DNA of 34,206 nucleotides, from positions 1 to 34,206 of the forward strand of contig JABFWL010000053.1 in NCBI GenBank assembly GCA_013362315.1, given 5' to 3'. Under the pieces are notes generated by a model that was given only the letters and a program-made list of their open reading frames with translations, did no database searches and had not been told where the DNA came from. The position numbers and the translations under genes were made by a program. Positions 6,113-13,842 of the stretch are shown here, piece by piece. The stretch's first letter is position 1. The number at the start of each line of letters is the position of its first letter. Source of the DNA: Catenulispora sp. (GTDB lineage Bacteria > Actinomycetota > Actinomycetes > Streptomycetales > Catenulisporaceae).

Positions 6113-7633
6113 ATGGCAGATGTTCAGACGACGGGCGCGGGGCCGCGGGCCGTCGACGCCGCCCCCGCGCAGCACCCCGACCCGCACCACGCCCGGCGCT
6201 GGCTCATCCTGGCCGTCATCGGGCTGGCCCAGCTGATGATCGTGCTCGACGTCACGATCGTGAACATCGCGCTCCCCGACGCCCAGAAGGACCTGGGCTT
6301 CTCGAACGGCGACCGGCAGTGGATCGTCACCGCCTACTCGCTCGCCTTCGGCAGCCTGCTGCTGTTGTTCGGCCGGGTGTCCGACGTCATCGGCCGCCGC
6401 ATGATGTTCCTGATCGGGCTGATCGGCTTCGCCGCGGCCTCCGCGCTCGGCGGCGCCGCACCGAACTTCGAGATCCTGGTCGCCGCCCGCGCGCTGCAGG
6501 GCGTCGCCGGCGCCATGCTGGCCCCGGCCGCGCTGTCGCTGCTGTCCACGACGTTCACCGAGGCCAAGGAGCGGGCCACCGCCTTCGCGGTGTTCGGCGG
6601 CATCGCCGGCTCCGGCGCCGCGATCGGCATGCTGCTCGGCGGCGTCCTGACCGAGTACATGAACTGGCGCTGGACGCTGTTCGTGAACGTCGGCATCAGC
6701 GTCGTCGCGATCGCCGGGGCCGCGCTGCTGATCCCGCGCCACCCGCGCGAGGCCGACCGGCCCTCGCTCGACATCCCGGGCACCGTGCTGGTCTCCGCCG
6801 GTCTGTTCGGCATCGTCTACGGCTTCGCCAACGCCGAGTCGCACCCCTGGAGCGCCCCCGGCACGTGGGGCTTCCTGGCCGCCGGCGTGGCGCTGCTGGC
6901 GCTGTTCACCTGGTGGCAGACCCGCACGGCGCACCCGCTGCTGCCGCTGCGCGTGCTCCTCGAGCGCAACCGCGGCGGCTCCTACCTGGCGATGTTCCTC
7001 ACCGGCATCGGCATGTTCGGCGTGTTCCTGTTCCTGAACTACTACCTGCAGGAGATCCTGCGCTACTCCCCGGTCATGACCGGCGTGGCGTTCCTGCCGA
7101 TGGTCGCGGCCCTGATGGTCACCGCGACGATCAGCACCACGCAGCTCTACCCGCGGATCGGCGCCAAGATCCTGGTCTTCGCCGGCATGCTGCTGGGCGC
7201 CGGCGGCATGGTGTGGCTCACCGGCATCAGCCTGACCTCCGGCTACGCCGCGAACATCCTCGGCCCGCTGCTGGTGATCGGCGTCGGCATGGGCGCGATC
7301 TTCGCCCCGGCGATGAACGCCGCCACCTCAGGGGTCGAAGCCCACGACGCCGGCGTCGCCTCGGCCACCGTGAACACCGCCCAGCAGATCGGCGGCTCGA
7401 TCGGCACCGCGCTGCTGAACTCGCTGGCCACCACCGCGCTGAGCAACTACCTGGTCGGCAAGGACGCCCGCAACGCCGTGGTCCAGGCCAACGCGGCGAT
7501 CCACAGCTACGTCGTCGCCTTCTGGTGGGCCGCGGCCATCTTCGGAGCGGGCGCGATCATCTGCGGGCTGATCCTCAAGGCGGGCAAGCCCGACCCGGCC
7601 GACCCGGACGCGGCCCCGGTCGTCCACGCCTGA
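6113..7633 (+). CDS. DHA2-family 14-TM MFS multidrug efflux transporter
   Basis: A 506-residue inner-membrane proton antiporter of the EmrB/QacA (DHA2) group. Visible motifs are LDVTIVNIALP in TM1 (DHA2 motif D1), a motif A equivalent GRVSDVIGRRMMFLIG after TM2, the TM4 arginine region ARALQGVAGAMLAPAALSL, and motif C-like GSGAAIGMLLGG in TM5. Fourteen hydrophobic segments fit the length. ATG 6113 is preferred over GTG 6077, because the latter falls inside the inverted repeat that looks like the TetR operator. It is probably repressed by the divergent TetR protein and exports a toxic or self-made compound. Confidence 0.92.
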   Translation: MADVQTTGAGPRAVDAAPAQHPDPHHARRWLILAVIGLAQLMIVLDVTIVNIALPDAQKDLGFSNGDRQWIVTAYSLAFGSLLLLFGRVSDVIGRRMMFLIGLIGFAAASALGGAAPNFEILVAARALQGVAGAMLAPAALSLLSTTFTEAKERATAFAVFGGIAGSGAAIGMLLGGVLTEYMNWRWTLFVNVGISVVAIAGAALLIPRHPREADRPSLDIPGTVLVSAGLFGIVYGFANAESHPWSAPGTWGFLAAGVALLALFTWWQTRTAHPLLPLRVLLERNRGGSYLAMFLTGIGMFGVFLFLNYYLQEILRYSPVMTGVAFLPMVAALMVTATISTTQLYPRIGAKILVFAGMLLGAGGMVWLTGISLTSGYAANILGPLLVIGVGMGAIFAPAMNAATSGVEAHDAGVASATVNTAQQIGGSIGTALLNSLATTALSNYLVGKDARNAVVQANAAIHSYVVAFWWAAAIFGAGAIICGLILKAGKPDPADPDAAPVVHA

Positions 7634-7642
7634 GGAGCCACC

Positions 7643-7668
7643 GGCCTCGCCTCGCCTGAGGCGAGGCC
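7643..7668. terminator. Hairpin after the MFS gene
   Basis: GGCCTCGCCT (7643-7652) and AGGCGAGGCC (7659-7668) form a 10-bp perfect stem with a 6-nt loop, 10 bp after the MFS stop and between convergent genes. There is no T-run. Confidence 0.6.
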
Positions 7669-7701
7669 GACGTGTGCCTCACCCGCGCCGTACCCCGTGC
7701 C

Positions 7702-7884
7702 TCAGGCCGACCGGTTGCGAAGCTCGTGGAGCGCGGTGTTGCGCCCCTGCATGTAGGCGTCGAGCATCTTCCGTACCCGCGACGCCCGCATCCCCGCCGG
7801 AAACCACGGGATCGTCGAGGGTGCACCCACCTCGACGCTGGTGGTCGTCGGGTCGGCGTTGCGGGATGCCGGGATTCGCGCCAT
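7702..7884 (-). CDS. Small hypothetical protein (60 aa)
   Basis: An unrecognised 60-residue reading frame. About 88% of its codons end in G or C, as in true genes here. The predicted protein is basic and mixed helical, with a C-terminal stretch RKMLDAYMQGRNTALHELRNRSA. Start ATG 7884 has AAGGTG 6 nt upstream. The upstream DNA contains a small inverted repeat (GCCAA-GGTGT-TTGGC) that overlaps this ribosome binding site. An in-frame extension to 8040 is possible but has poor codon use. The remaining gap (7885-8110) holds only promoter-like, AT-richer sequence near 8060-8095 for the next gene. Confidence 0.45.
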   Translation of the reverse strand: MARIPASRNADPTTTSVEVGAPSTIPWFPAGMRASRVRKMLDAYMQGRNTALHELRNRSA

Positions 7885-8110
7885 GCCAAACACCTTGGCG
7901 CACGGAGGTTTCCATTGAGGACACCGACGGCCGCGGATCACCCCTAAGGGTGAATGTCGGCTCGTATGGCGGGGCGCTGCAGTCCACGAGCACCACCCAA
8001 CACGGCCCGGCGGACAGGAGCCGATCGACGTGTTGATCACGGCGCCGTAGGTATCTCGGCCTTTTGGCGTACCTTGTTACTAGGTGTTTCTGATTCCAAG
8101 GGGGACCTGA

Positions 8111-9451
8111 GTGCGTATCGGGCGGCGGATACTCGTAATTGCAGGGGTCGCTGCGCTGAGCAGTCCGGCGGTGGCTCAGGCCCGCGGCGGCGGCGGTGGC
8201 CACGGCTACGGCGGCGGTGGTGGCGGCGGTCACGGCGGCGGTGGCGGCATCCACGGCGTGGGTCTCGTCGGTCTCGGCGGCGGCGGCTCTGTCGCCCTGC
8301 TGGTGATCGTGCTGATCGTGCTCGTCCTGTGGCTCGCCTTCCGGTCCCGGAAGTCCGGCGGCAGCAGCGGCCTGAACACCGGGTCGGACCGGGCCGCGCA
8401 CCGCGCCGACGAGGCGGCCCGGCAGCGCGCCGCGCAGGTCGAGGCGCGCCTCGAGGCGGTCGCCGACACCGATGCCACCTTCGCCGTCGACGCGCTCAAG
8501 GAGCGCGCGGTCTGGCTCTACACCACGGCCCAGCGCGCTTGGACCGCCCGCGACCGCGCCGTCCTGCGGCAGATCCTGGCGCCGGTGCTCTACGTGAAGT
8601 GGGACGAGGAGCTGCGGGACTACGAGGCGCGCGGCGAGGTCAACGTCGTGGAGGTCGTCTCCGGGCCGGAGGTCGAGCTGGTCAACGTCGCGAACCGGAC
8701 CGGGGAGACGAACGACACCGTCACCTTCCGGATCACCGCGACGCTCAACGACTACGTCCGCCGCGCCAACGGCTCCTCCGCCGTGCGCAAGGACCGCGCG
8801 AAGCGCCCGGTGGAGTACTGGACGCTGCGCAAGGACGGCTCCGGCGCGTGGATCGTGGCGTCGGTGGAGCAGGCCGCCGAAGGCGCGCACCACCTCACCG
8901 CCGCCCTGGAGACAGACGTCTGGGACCAGAAGGCGGTCGCCCGGGAGGCCGTGCTCGAGGTGGCTCAGAACACCTCCGTGCCGGGCGTCAGCGATGTGCT
9001 TTCGCTCACCGGCATCTCCTGGAGCACCGATGCCGACGCCGCCGCCGGCGACCTGAGCGTTCTGGACGGCCGGTTCGACAAGGCGGTCCTGGAAGTGGCG
9101 ATCGAGCAGTTCCTCGAAGAGTGGGCCATGAACGACGGCAGCCTCGACTTCACCTCCGTGCGCACCCCCAACCGCACCGTCATGCGCAACGCCAAGGTCG
9201 CGTCGGTCGAGGTGCGCTCGCTGGTTTCGCGCGACCCGATCGTCGTGCGCGTCGTGGTCGACGCGGAAGGCTTCTACTACGAGGTCGACCGCCGCACCGA
9301 GGAAGTGCTGCTCGGCGACGCGCACAAGCGGCGCCCCGTCACCTTCACCTTCGACCTGCGGCTGGACGGTCCGTCCGCCAAGGGATGGATAGTGGTGGCC
9401 GCTCAGGCGTCGCAGCAGCCGGGCTCGCGGCTGGCGGGGAACCGCTCCTGA
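8111..9451 (+). CDS. TIM44-like domain membrane protein with Gly/His-rich segment
   Basis: A 446-residue protein. Residues 1-24 are a signal peptide or signal anchor ending AVAQA. Residues ~25-60 are extremely rich in Gly with His (GGGGGHGYGGGG type). Residues ~60-78 form a transmembrane helix (VALLVIVLIVLVLWLAF). The rest (~95-440) resembles bacterial TIM44-like proteins: a helical DADATFAVDALKERAVWLYTTAQRAW-type start and two alpha/beta modules (~150-260 and ~310-430). The soluble part is probably cytoplasmic. Bacterial TIM44-like proteins have no established function. The GTG start at 8111 has AAGGGGG 6 nt upstream. Confidence 0.8.
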   Translation: MRIGRRILVIAGVAALSSPAVAQARGGGGGHGYGGGGGGGHGGGGGIHGVGLVGLGGGGSVALLVIVLIVLVLWLAFRSRKSGGSSGLNTGSDRAAHRADEAARQRAAQVEARLEAVADTDATFAVDALKERAVWLYTTAQRAWTARDRAVLRQILAPVLYVKWDEELRDYEARGEVNVVEVVSGPEVELVNVANRTGETNDTVTFRITATLNDYVRRANGSSAVRKDRAKRPVEYWTLRKDGSGAWIVASVEQAAEGAHHLTAALETDVWDQKAVAREAVLEVAQNTSVPGVSDVLSLTGISWSTDADAAAGDLSVLDGRFDKAVLEVAIEQFLEEWAMNDGSLDFTSVRTPNRTVMRNAKVASVEVRSLVSRDPIVVRVVVDAEGFYYEVDRRTEEVLLGDAHKRRPVTFTFDLRLDGPSAKGWIVVAAQASQQPGSRLAGNRS

Positions 9452-9531
9452 AACCGAGGCGCGGCCCTTCGGTCGGGCTCCGGCGGACTTTCAGGCGCTG
9501 AGGGCTGACAGCGGGGCGGACACGTCCGGCG

Positions 9532-9678
9532 CGCCCCGCCGGGAGCCCGGTCCCCGTCCAGGACGACGTAGCCGTCGTCCGGCTGGAACCCGGCCCGGCG
9601 CAGGAAATAGGCGCTCGACAGGCCGGCCTGTCCGGCACCGATCACCGCGACGTCCGTCAACCGAGGCTGCTCGTTCAC
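9532..9678 (-). pseudogene. N-terminal remnant of a flavin-dependent monooxygenase
   Basis: About 49 codons encode TDVAVIGAGQAGLSSAYFLRR and, further on, YVVLD and APGG, the FAD-binding Rossmann start of flavin-containing monooxygenase-like oxidoreductases. Homology stops at GGA; the frame then continues into unrelated Arg/Pro-rich sequence. Intact members exceed 350 residues, so this is a truncated remnant. It has no ribosome binding site. It lies between the TIM44-like and caspase-EAL genes, on the opposite strand. Confidence 0.65.
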
Positions 9679-9801
9679 GATCAGGTGAACAGCCGGCGGA
9701 GGGTTTTCCTTCCACGCAGCCCCGGCGCCTCCTTCCGGCGAACCCCCGCCGGCCCCGGCCCCGGTTGATAACATCGACCCCTGATACGAGGGGGCGGCAG
9801 C

Positions 9802-12060
9802 TTGGCAAGAAGACAGTTCGCGGTGATCGTCGGTGCCGACTCACCCGGACGGAGGTCCCGGCTGCCGGCGCTGTCCTATGCCGAGGCCGATGCCCGGGCC
9901 GTGCACGCCGCGCTGACCGATCCGGTCACCGGCACCTTCGATCGGGCCGACTCCGTCCTGCTGCTCGGTGCCCAGGCGACGGCAGGCGAGGTCAAGAAGG
10001 CGCTCCGGGCGCATCTTGCGGAATCGTCACCCTCGGACCTGCTGCTGTTCTACTTCGCCGGACACGGACACGTGCCGCATGCCGCGCCGCACGATGATCC
10101 GTTCCTCGTCACCAGCGATCTCGACTTCGACACCATCGGCGGCGAGCCGGACAGCGGGCTGCGGATGAGCTTTCTGCGCCGCGACGTGTTCGAGGTCTTC
10201 CGGGGTTCGTCATGCCTGATCCTCGACTGCTGCCATGCCGGCCGGTACGAAGACCTGGGCTCCGACGGCGACCGGCCGTCGTCCGCCGCGCGCCCAGCGT
10301 TGCCCGCGCTGCAGGACGTGGTCGACCGCCTCTATCTCGGCACTTCTCGGCTCGAAAGCGCCTTGTACGCCTGTCCCGCCTCGGGCTCGGTGCGGGAGAG
10401 CAAACAGGCCGGGCACGGCCTGCTGACAGACGCGATTCTGACCGGTCTGGAGGGCGCCGCCGCCGGACAGACCGGCAGTGTCACGTTCCACGACCTGGTG
10501 TCGTACCTCGGCAATTGCGGTCTGGCCACCGCGCCCGGCTACGCGGTCCGCGGATGGGGCCGGGGAGCGGTCCTGACTCGGCCGGCCGGCGCGACACAGC
10601 GTCCTACGGCGGCCTATGGGCCCGGCCCCGAGGACTACGGGATCGAACCGTGCGGCAACCCCCTGGACGGCAGCCTGCCCGGTCTGCAGAAGCTGCTGGA
10701 CAGCCTCTACCGGCGCACCGAGCGCAAACCGCCGTTCACCACGGCCGAGCCGAAGGCCGTACTGGAATGGCTGTGCCGGGCCGTGGAGGCGCAGGGCGCG
10801 GCGCGGGTGTCGACCGCCGACGACCGGTTCGAGGTGGTCGCCGACACCGGGCAGATCCGGCACGACGACGTGCTGGCGCTGGCCGCCCAGCTGCGGGGCA
10901 AGATCGAGGCCGAGGCGCGCAGCGGCAGCTCGGTGGTGGGCTATCTGGCCTCGCCGCCGTCCGGCGGGCCCCGGCTGCTCGCGGTGGCCGACGCCCGGCG
11001 GCGCCCGGCGGACATCCGGGTCTTCTCCGACGTGCCGGTCGCGCTGCTCGACATCGGTGAGCCGCTGCCGATGGCGCTGGCCGCCGCGGTGTCCTCGGCC
11101 CACCATCTCGCCCTGGACGCCGAGATCGAGGTGATCACCGCGCTGCGGCGCCGGTTCGGCCGGCTGCCGGTGCCGCTGTACGACCGGTGCCTGGCGGCGT
11201 ACCGGGACGCGCTGAGCTCGGTGGTGATCGTCTTCGAGCCGGTCATCTTGCTGAGCACGGTCGGCCAGCACGTCGGCATCCACAGCTGGGAGGCGCTGGC
11301 GCGGCGCACGGCCGAGGCGCGCAGCGCGCCGTTCTGGCTGTTGGAGGTGGCGGGGCACTGGGGCGACCAGTTCGTGGTGGAGCGCGACCAGATCCTCGCC
11401 GTGAGTGCGATCTCGGCCTACACCGTCGCGCACAACGACGGCCCGGGACGGCGGGACGCGCCGCGTCCGCTGTCGCTCAACGTCTCGGTGCGGTCGCTGC
11501 TGAACGAGGGCTACGTGGACGCGCTGCACACGGCGCTGCGGAAGGCGGGCTTGGCTCCGCACACCGTGACCCTGGAGATCTCGGAGCAGGACCCCATCGA
11601 ACCGCATCCGGGCGTCGACACCGACTGGGCGCCCAACCCGAACAGGTACTTTCAGGAGCAGCTGCGGTCGATCGCCAGGCGGCTCCAGGTGAACTTCGCC
11701 ATCGACGACTTCGGGGTGGGGCACGCCTCGCTGGACCGGATCGCGAGCCTGGAGGTGACCCAGGTGAAGATCGACCGCGCGGTCCTGAGCCATCCGCTCG
11801 CGATCGACGAGATCGACCTGGTCATCAAACTCGCGCAGGACGCGCCGTTCTCCGGAACGGTCTCCAACCAGCGGACCGTGGTGGTGGAGGGCTATGACGA
11901 CGCCTGCCCGGTCCCGCTGCACAAGCTCTACGAACACGGTGTCCGTTATGTCCAAGGCTATATAAGCAAGGTACCGGCGTCGCCGAAGCTGATGTTCCTC
12001 GATGCCGAACACCGTGATCACATCGCCGCGTTGGTGAGGGGTTCCGATGCAGATCGTTGA
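9802..12060 (+). CDS. Caspase-like protease fused to an EAL (c-di-GMP phosphodiesterase) domain
   Basis: A 752-residue cytoplasmic fusion. Residues ~5-260 are a caspase/peptidase C14 domain of the type paired with EACC1: AVIVGAD start, YAEADARAVHAALTD, catalytic His88 in FYFAGHGH and catalytic Cys144 in LILDCCHAG. Residues ~270-470 are not recognised. Residues ~475-730 are an EAL domain with every expected residue visible: E497 (WEALARR), N560 (LSLNVS), E592 (TLEISE), D635-D636 (IDDFGVG), K656 (VKIDR), E696 (VVEG) and Q718 (VQGY). An insertion of about 20 residues follows the TLEISE strand. It should cleave proteins and bind or hydrolyse cyclic-di-GMP. The TTG start at 9802 follows GAGGGGG by 7-8 nt; TAACAT at 9768-9773 is a possible -10. 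Its last 14 nt overlap the next gene, so the two are translationally coupled. Confidence 0.85.
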   Translation: MARRQFAVIVGADSPGRRSRLPALSYAEADARAVHAALTDPVTGTFDRADSVLLLGAQATAGEVKKALRAHLAESSPSDLLLFYFAGHGHVPHAAPHDDPFLVTSDLDFDTIGGEPDSGLRMSFLRRDVFEVFRGSSCLILDCCHAGRYEDLGSDGDRPSSAARPALPALQDVVDRLYLGTSRLESALYACPASGSVRESKQAGHGLLTDAILTGLEGAAAGQTGSVTFHDLVSYLGNCGLATAPGYAVRGWGRGAVLTRPAGATQRPTAAYGPGPEDYGIEPCGNPLDGSLPGLQKLLDSLYRRTERKPPFTTAEPKAVLEWLCRAVEAQGAARVSTADDRFEVVADTGQIRHDDVLALAAQLRGKIEAEARSGSSVVGYLASPPSGGPRLLAVADARRRPADIRVFSDVPVALLDIGEPLPMALAAAVSSAHHLALDAEIEVITALRRRFGRLPVPLYDRCLAAYRDALSSVVIVFEPVILLSTVGQHVGIHSWEALARRTAEARSAPFWLLEVAGHWGDQFVVERDQILAVSAISAYTVAHNDGPGRRDAPRPLSLNVSVRSLLNEGYVDALHTALRKAGLAPHTVTLEISEQDPIEPHPGVDTDWAPNPNRYFQEQLRSIARRLQVNFAIDDFGVGHASLDRIASLEVTQVKIDRAVLSHPLAIDEIDLVIKLAQDAPFSGTVSNQRTVVVEGYDDACPVPLHKLYEHGVRYVQGYISKVPASPKLMFLDAEHRDHIAALVRGSDADR

Positions 12061-12397
12061 GTTCCGGCTTCCGGCCGAGGTCGCCGCCGAGGCCCTGCCC
12101 GACGAGGGCATCCGCGGCGCGGGCGACATCCAGGTGCTGATCGACTGCCTGGACGTCGCCTCGGGACTCATCACTGTGGCGGGGCTGCGCCGCTCCCTCC
12201 CGGAGCTGGCGCGGCGAGTGCGGACCTGGCGCAGCGGTCAGGCGGAGGACGGCGAGCCCGCGCCGGTGCTCGTGGTGCAGGGGCCCGGCGTACGAGTAGA
12301 ACTTCCGCTGCCGCCGAACGTGAGCGTGCAAGACATCGTCGACGCCGTAGCAAAGGCGTTGCCGGCCCAGGAGGACGACGGCAGCGGAAGCACTTAG
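12047..12397 (+). CDS. Small EACC1-like protein coupled to the caspase
   Basis: A 116-residue protein. It starts inside the caspase-EAL gene (14-nt overlap) behind GAGGGG, so the two are made together. Predicted order: beta strand (MQIVEFRLP), a helix or loop, strands around DIQVLIDCLDVASGLITVAG, a basic helix (LPELARRVRTWRSG), a beta hairpin (APVLVVQGPGVRVELPLP), and a final helix (VQDIVDAVAKALP). Length, layout, the [LA]xxWxRxx-to-VELP pattern and its place next to a caspase all match the Effector-Associated Constant Component 1 (EACC1) family of actinobacterial conflict systems. The match was made by eye and needs a profile search. EACC1 partners are thought to bridge effectors to sensors; that role is inferred here. 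Confidence 0.6.
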   Translation: MQIVEFRLPAEVAAEALPDEGIRGAGDIQVLIDCLDVASGLITVAGLRRSLPELARRVRTWRSGQAEDGEPAPVLVVQGPGVRVELPLPPNVSVQDIVDAVAKALPAQEDDGSGST

Positions 12398-12402
12398 GAG
12401 GG

Positions 12403-13167
12403 CTAGGCGTACACTGCCGGCAAGTATTTGTCGAGGCTGATCCCGTTGTTCCAATGGCTGAGCAGGTCGCGATCGATGAGGACCACCTGCTGACTGATCG
12501 CGAGTTCGCGGCATTGCCGGGTGAAGCGCCAAGCGGTGGTGACGAACACCGGGACATCGGCGTTGTGGATGGCGCGCGCGGTGCCGAGGAAGCGCTGGAT
12601 GTCCGGGCCGGGAACGGGATTCCCCGGCTTGTAGCGCTTGCATTGGATCACGATGCGTCGGCCGTCCGGGGCGACGGCCACGACGTCGGCTCCGAGGTCG
12701 CCTGCCCCGCCGCTGAACTGGTGGACCGTGAAGCTGTCGCGGTGACACAACCCGGCGATGAAGCGCTCGAACTCAGTGCCGGACATCGCGTCGATGGCGG
12801 CAAGGCTCTGATGCCGTGCCGCGCGCTCCAGGTCGGCCAGACGCTGCACCTCCGCCTGCTGCTCGGCGCGTCCGGCGCGCAGCATCGGCAGTGCTGCCGT
12901 GCCGAGGAGGGCGAGCAACCCGCTGGCCGGAACGGCCGGCCACAGCGTACTCAGGCTGCCGGTCACCACCTCGACCAGAGCCACGAAGCCGCAGACCGCC
13001 ACCGCGATGAGCGCGCGTGTGGCACGGATATCAGAATGCTGCGCCGACTTGTTGCCGCCGCGAGTCGTGCTATTGCCGCGAGCCGTGCCGCCAGCCGACG
13101 GACGGCGAGGCCTTCCGACAGGTGCGGACTTGGCGGCAGGCGAACGGCGCGTCGTAGGTGTCCCCAT
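12403..13167 (-). CDS. Membrane-anchored Mrr-family restriction endonuclease-like protein
   Basis: A 254-residue protein. Residues 1-48 are a basic, disordered N-terminus. Residues ~50-70 and ~77-96 are two transmembrane helices. Residues ~100-125 are probably a coiled coil. Residues ~125-240 are an Mrr-type PD-(D/E)xK nuclease: TEFERFIAGLCHRDSF, GGAGDLGADVV (Asp161) and IVIQCKRY (Gln175-x-Lys177). The fold cleaves DNA, often foreign or modified. The two-helix anchor places the nuclease at the membrane, where incoming DNA appears. The start at 13167 is chosen for the strong GGAGGGGG 4-5 nt upstream; an upstream in-frame ATG at 13257 would overlap the previous gene. The stop lies 5 bp from the end of the EACC1-like gene, tail to tail. 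It follows the secreted-protein gene by 23 bp, so they are probably one operon. Confidence 0.85.
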   Translation of the reverse strand: MGTPTTRRSPAAKSAPVGRPRRPSAGGTARGNSTTRGGNKSAQHSDIRATRALIAVAVCGFVALVEVVTGSLSTLWPAVPASGLLALLGTAALPMLRAGRAEQQAEVQRLADLERAARHQSLAAIDAMSGTEFERFIAGLCHRDSFTVHQFSGGAGDLGADVVAVAPDGRRIVIQCKRYKPGNPVPGPDIQRFLGTARAIHNADVPVFVTTAWRFTRQCRELAISQQVVLIDRDLLSHWNNGISLDKYLPAVYA

Positions 13168-13190
13168 GATTCCCCCTCCAGCCAGGCGCG

Positions 13191-13754
13191 CTACAGCGGC
13201 TCGATCGTCAGCACCGTCGCGTAGTTCAGGCTCGTGACGCCCGCAGGCGTCGCACACGCCAGCAGCGCGGTGTTGGGCGCTGTGAAGGTCTCCACGATGT
13301 GCTCGCCGAGGAATTCGCCGCTGGTGACGGTGCCGGTCTCGGTGAGTACGACGGCTGCCGCGGTGTGCGCCACCGTGGCGGTGAACTGGAACGACGTCGA
13401 CTGGCCGTCGTTCCAGGCGACCGTCTCAGTACCAGTCTCGGTCAGCAGCTGGTTGCATCCGAGCGTGAGCACCGCGCTGGTATCCCGCTCCCCGGCCGTC
13501 GCCGCGGTACCGACCGCGATGCAGGTGCCGGTGGGGCTGTGCTCGTCGACCAGCCCCAAGTCACCGTCCACGGAGACCAGGAGCGGCCGGACCGTGTTGG
13601 TCAGCCCGGGACTGTAGGTCGTGTAACTCCAGCCGGTGCAGCTGATGACGCCGGTGCCGGCGACGGCGCGCGCGGGACCGGCCACTCCCACGGCGCTGCC
13701 CGCGAGCAGCGCCAGCAGGCCGACGGCCACACCCACTCGTCTTTCTCTTACCAC
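13191..13754 (-). CDS. Secreted protein of unknown function
   Basis: A 187-residue protein. The GTG start at 13754 follows GGAGGGGG by 5 nt. Residues 1-31 form a signal peptide (VRERRVGVAVGLLALLAGSAVG core, cleavage near ARAVA). The mature part is Thr/Val-rich and probably all-beta, with four Cys residues that could form two disulfides, and repeated LTETGTxT motifs. No family is recognised. The ribosome binding site is nearly identical to that of the following Mrr-like gene, 23 bp downstream, which supports co-transcription. Confidence 0.7.
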   Translation of the reverse strand: MVRERRVGVAVGLLALLAGSAVGVAGPARAVAGTGVISCTGWSYTTYSPGLTNTVRPLLVSVDGDLGLVDEHSPTGTCIAVGTAATAGERDTSAVLTLGCNQLLTETGTETVAWNDGQSTSFQFTATVAHTAAAVVLTETGTVTSGEFLGEHIVETFTAPNTALLACATPAGVTSLNYATVLTIEPL

Positions 13755-13842
13755 GGTCTCCCCCTCCAAGCCTCGACGGACGGTGCCGGACGGTGTTCTT
13801 CCCGCTTCGTTCCGTCGCCATACTTGATTTACGCTTGAGGCT

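Noticed and set aside
7679..9325. 548-codon minus-strand frame opposite the TIM44-like gene
   Set aside because: Mirror of a high-GC coding sequence; no domain, no ribosome binding site, and the plus strand has a signal peptide, a TM helix and a recognisable family.
9452..9801. Complete oxidoreductase gene on the minus strand
   Set aside because: Only the FAD-binding start is present; the frame continues as non-homologous Arg/Pro-rich sequence, so it is listed as a remnant.
10210..12174. 654-codon minus-strand frame opposite the caspase-EAL gene
   Set aside because: Arg-rich shadow; the plus strand shows full caspase and EAL motif sets.
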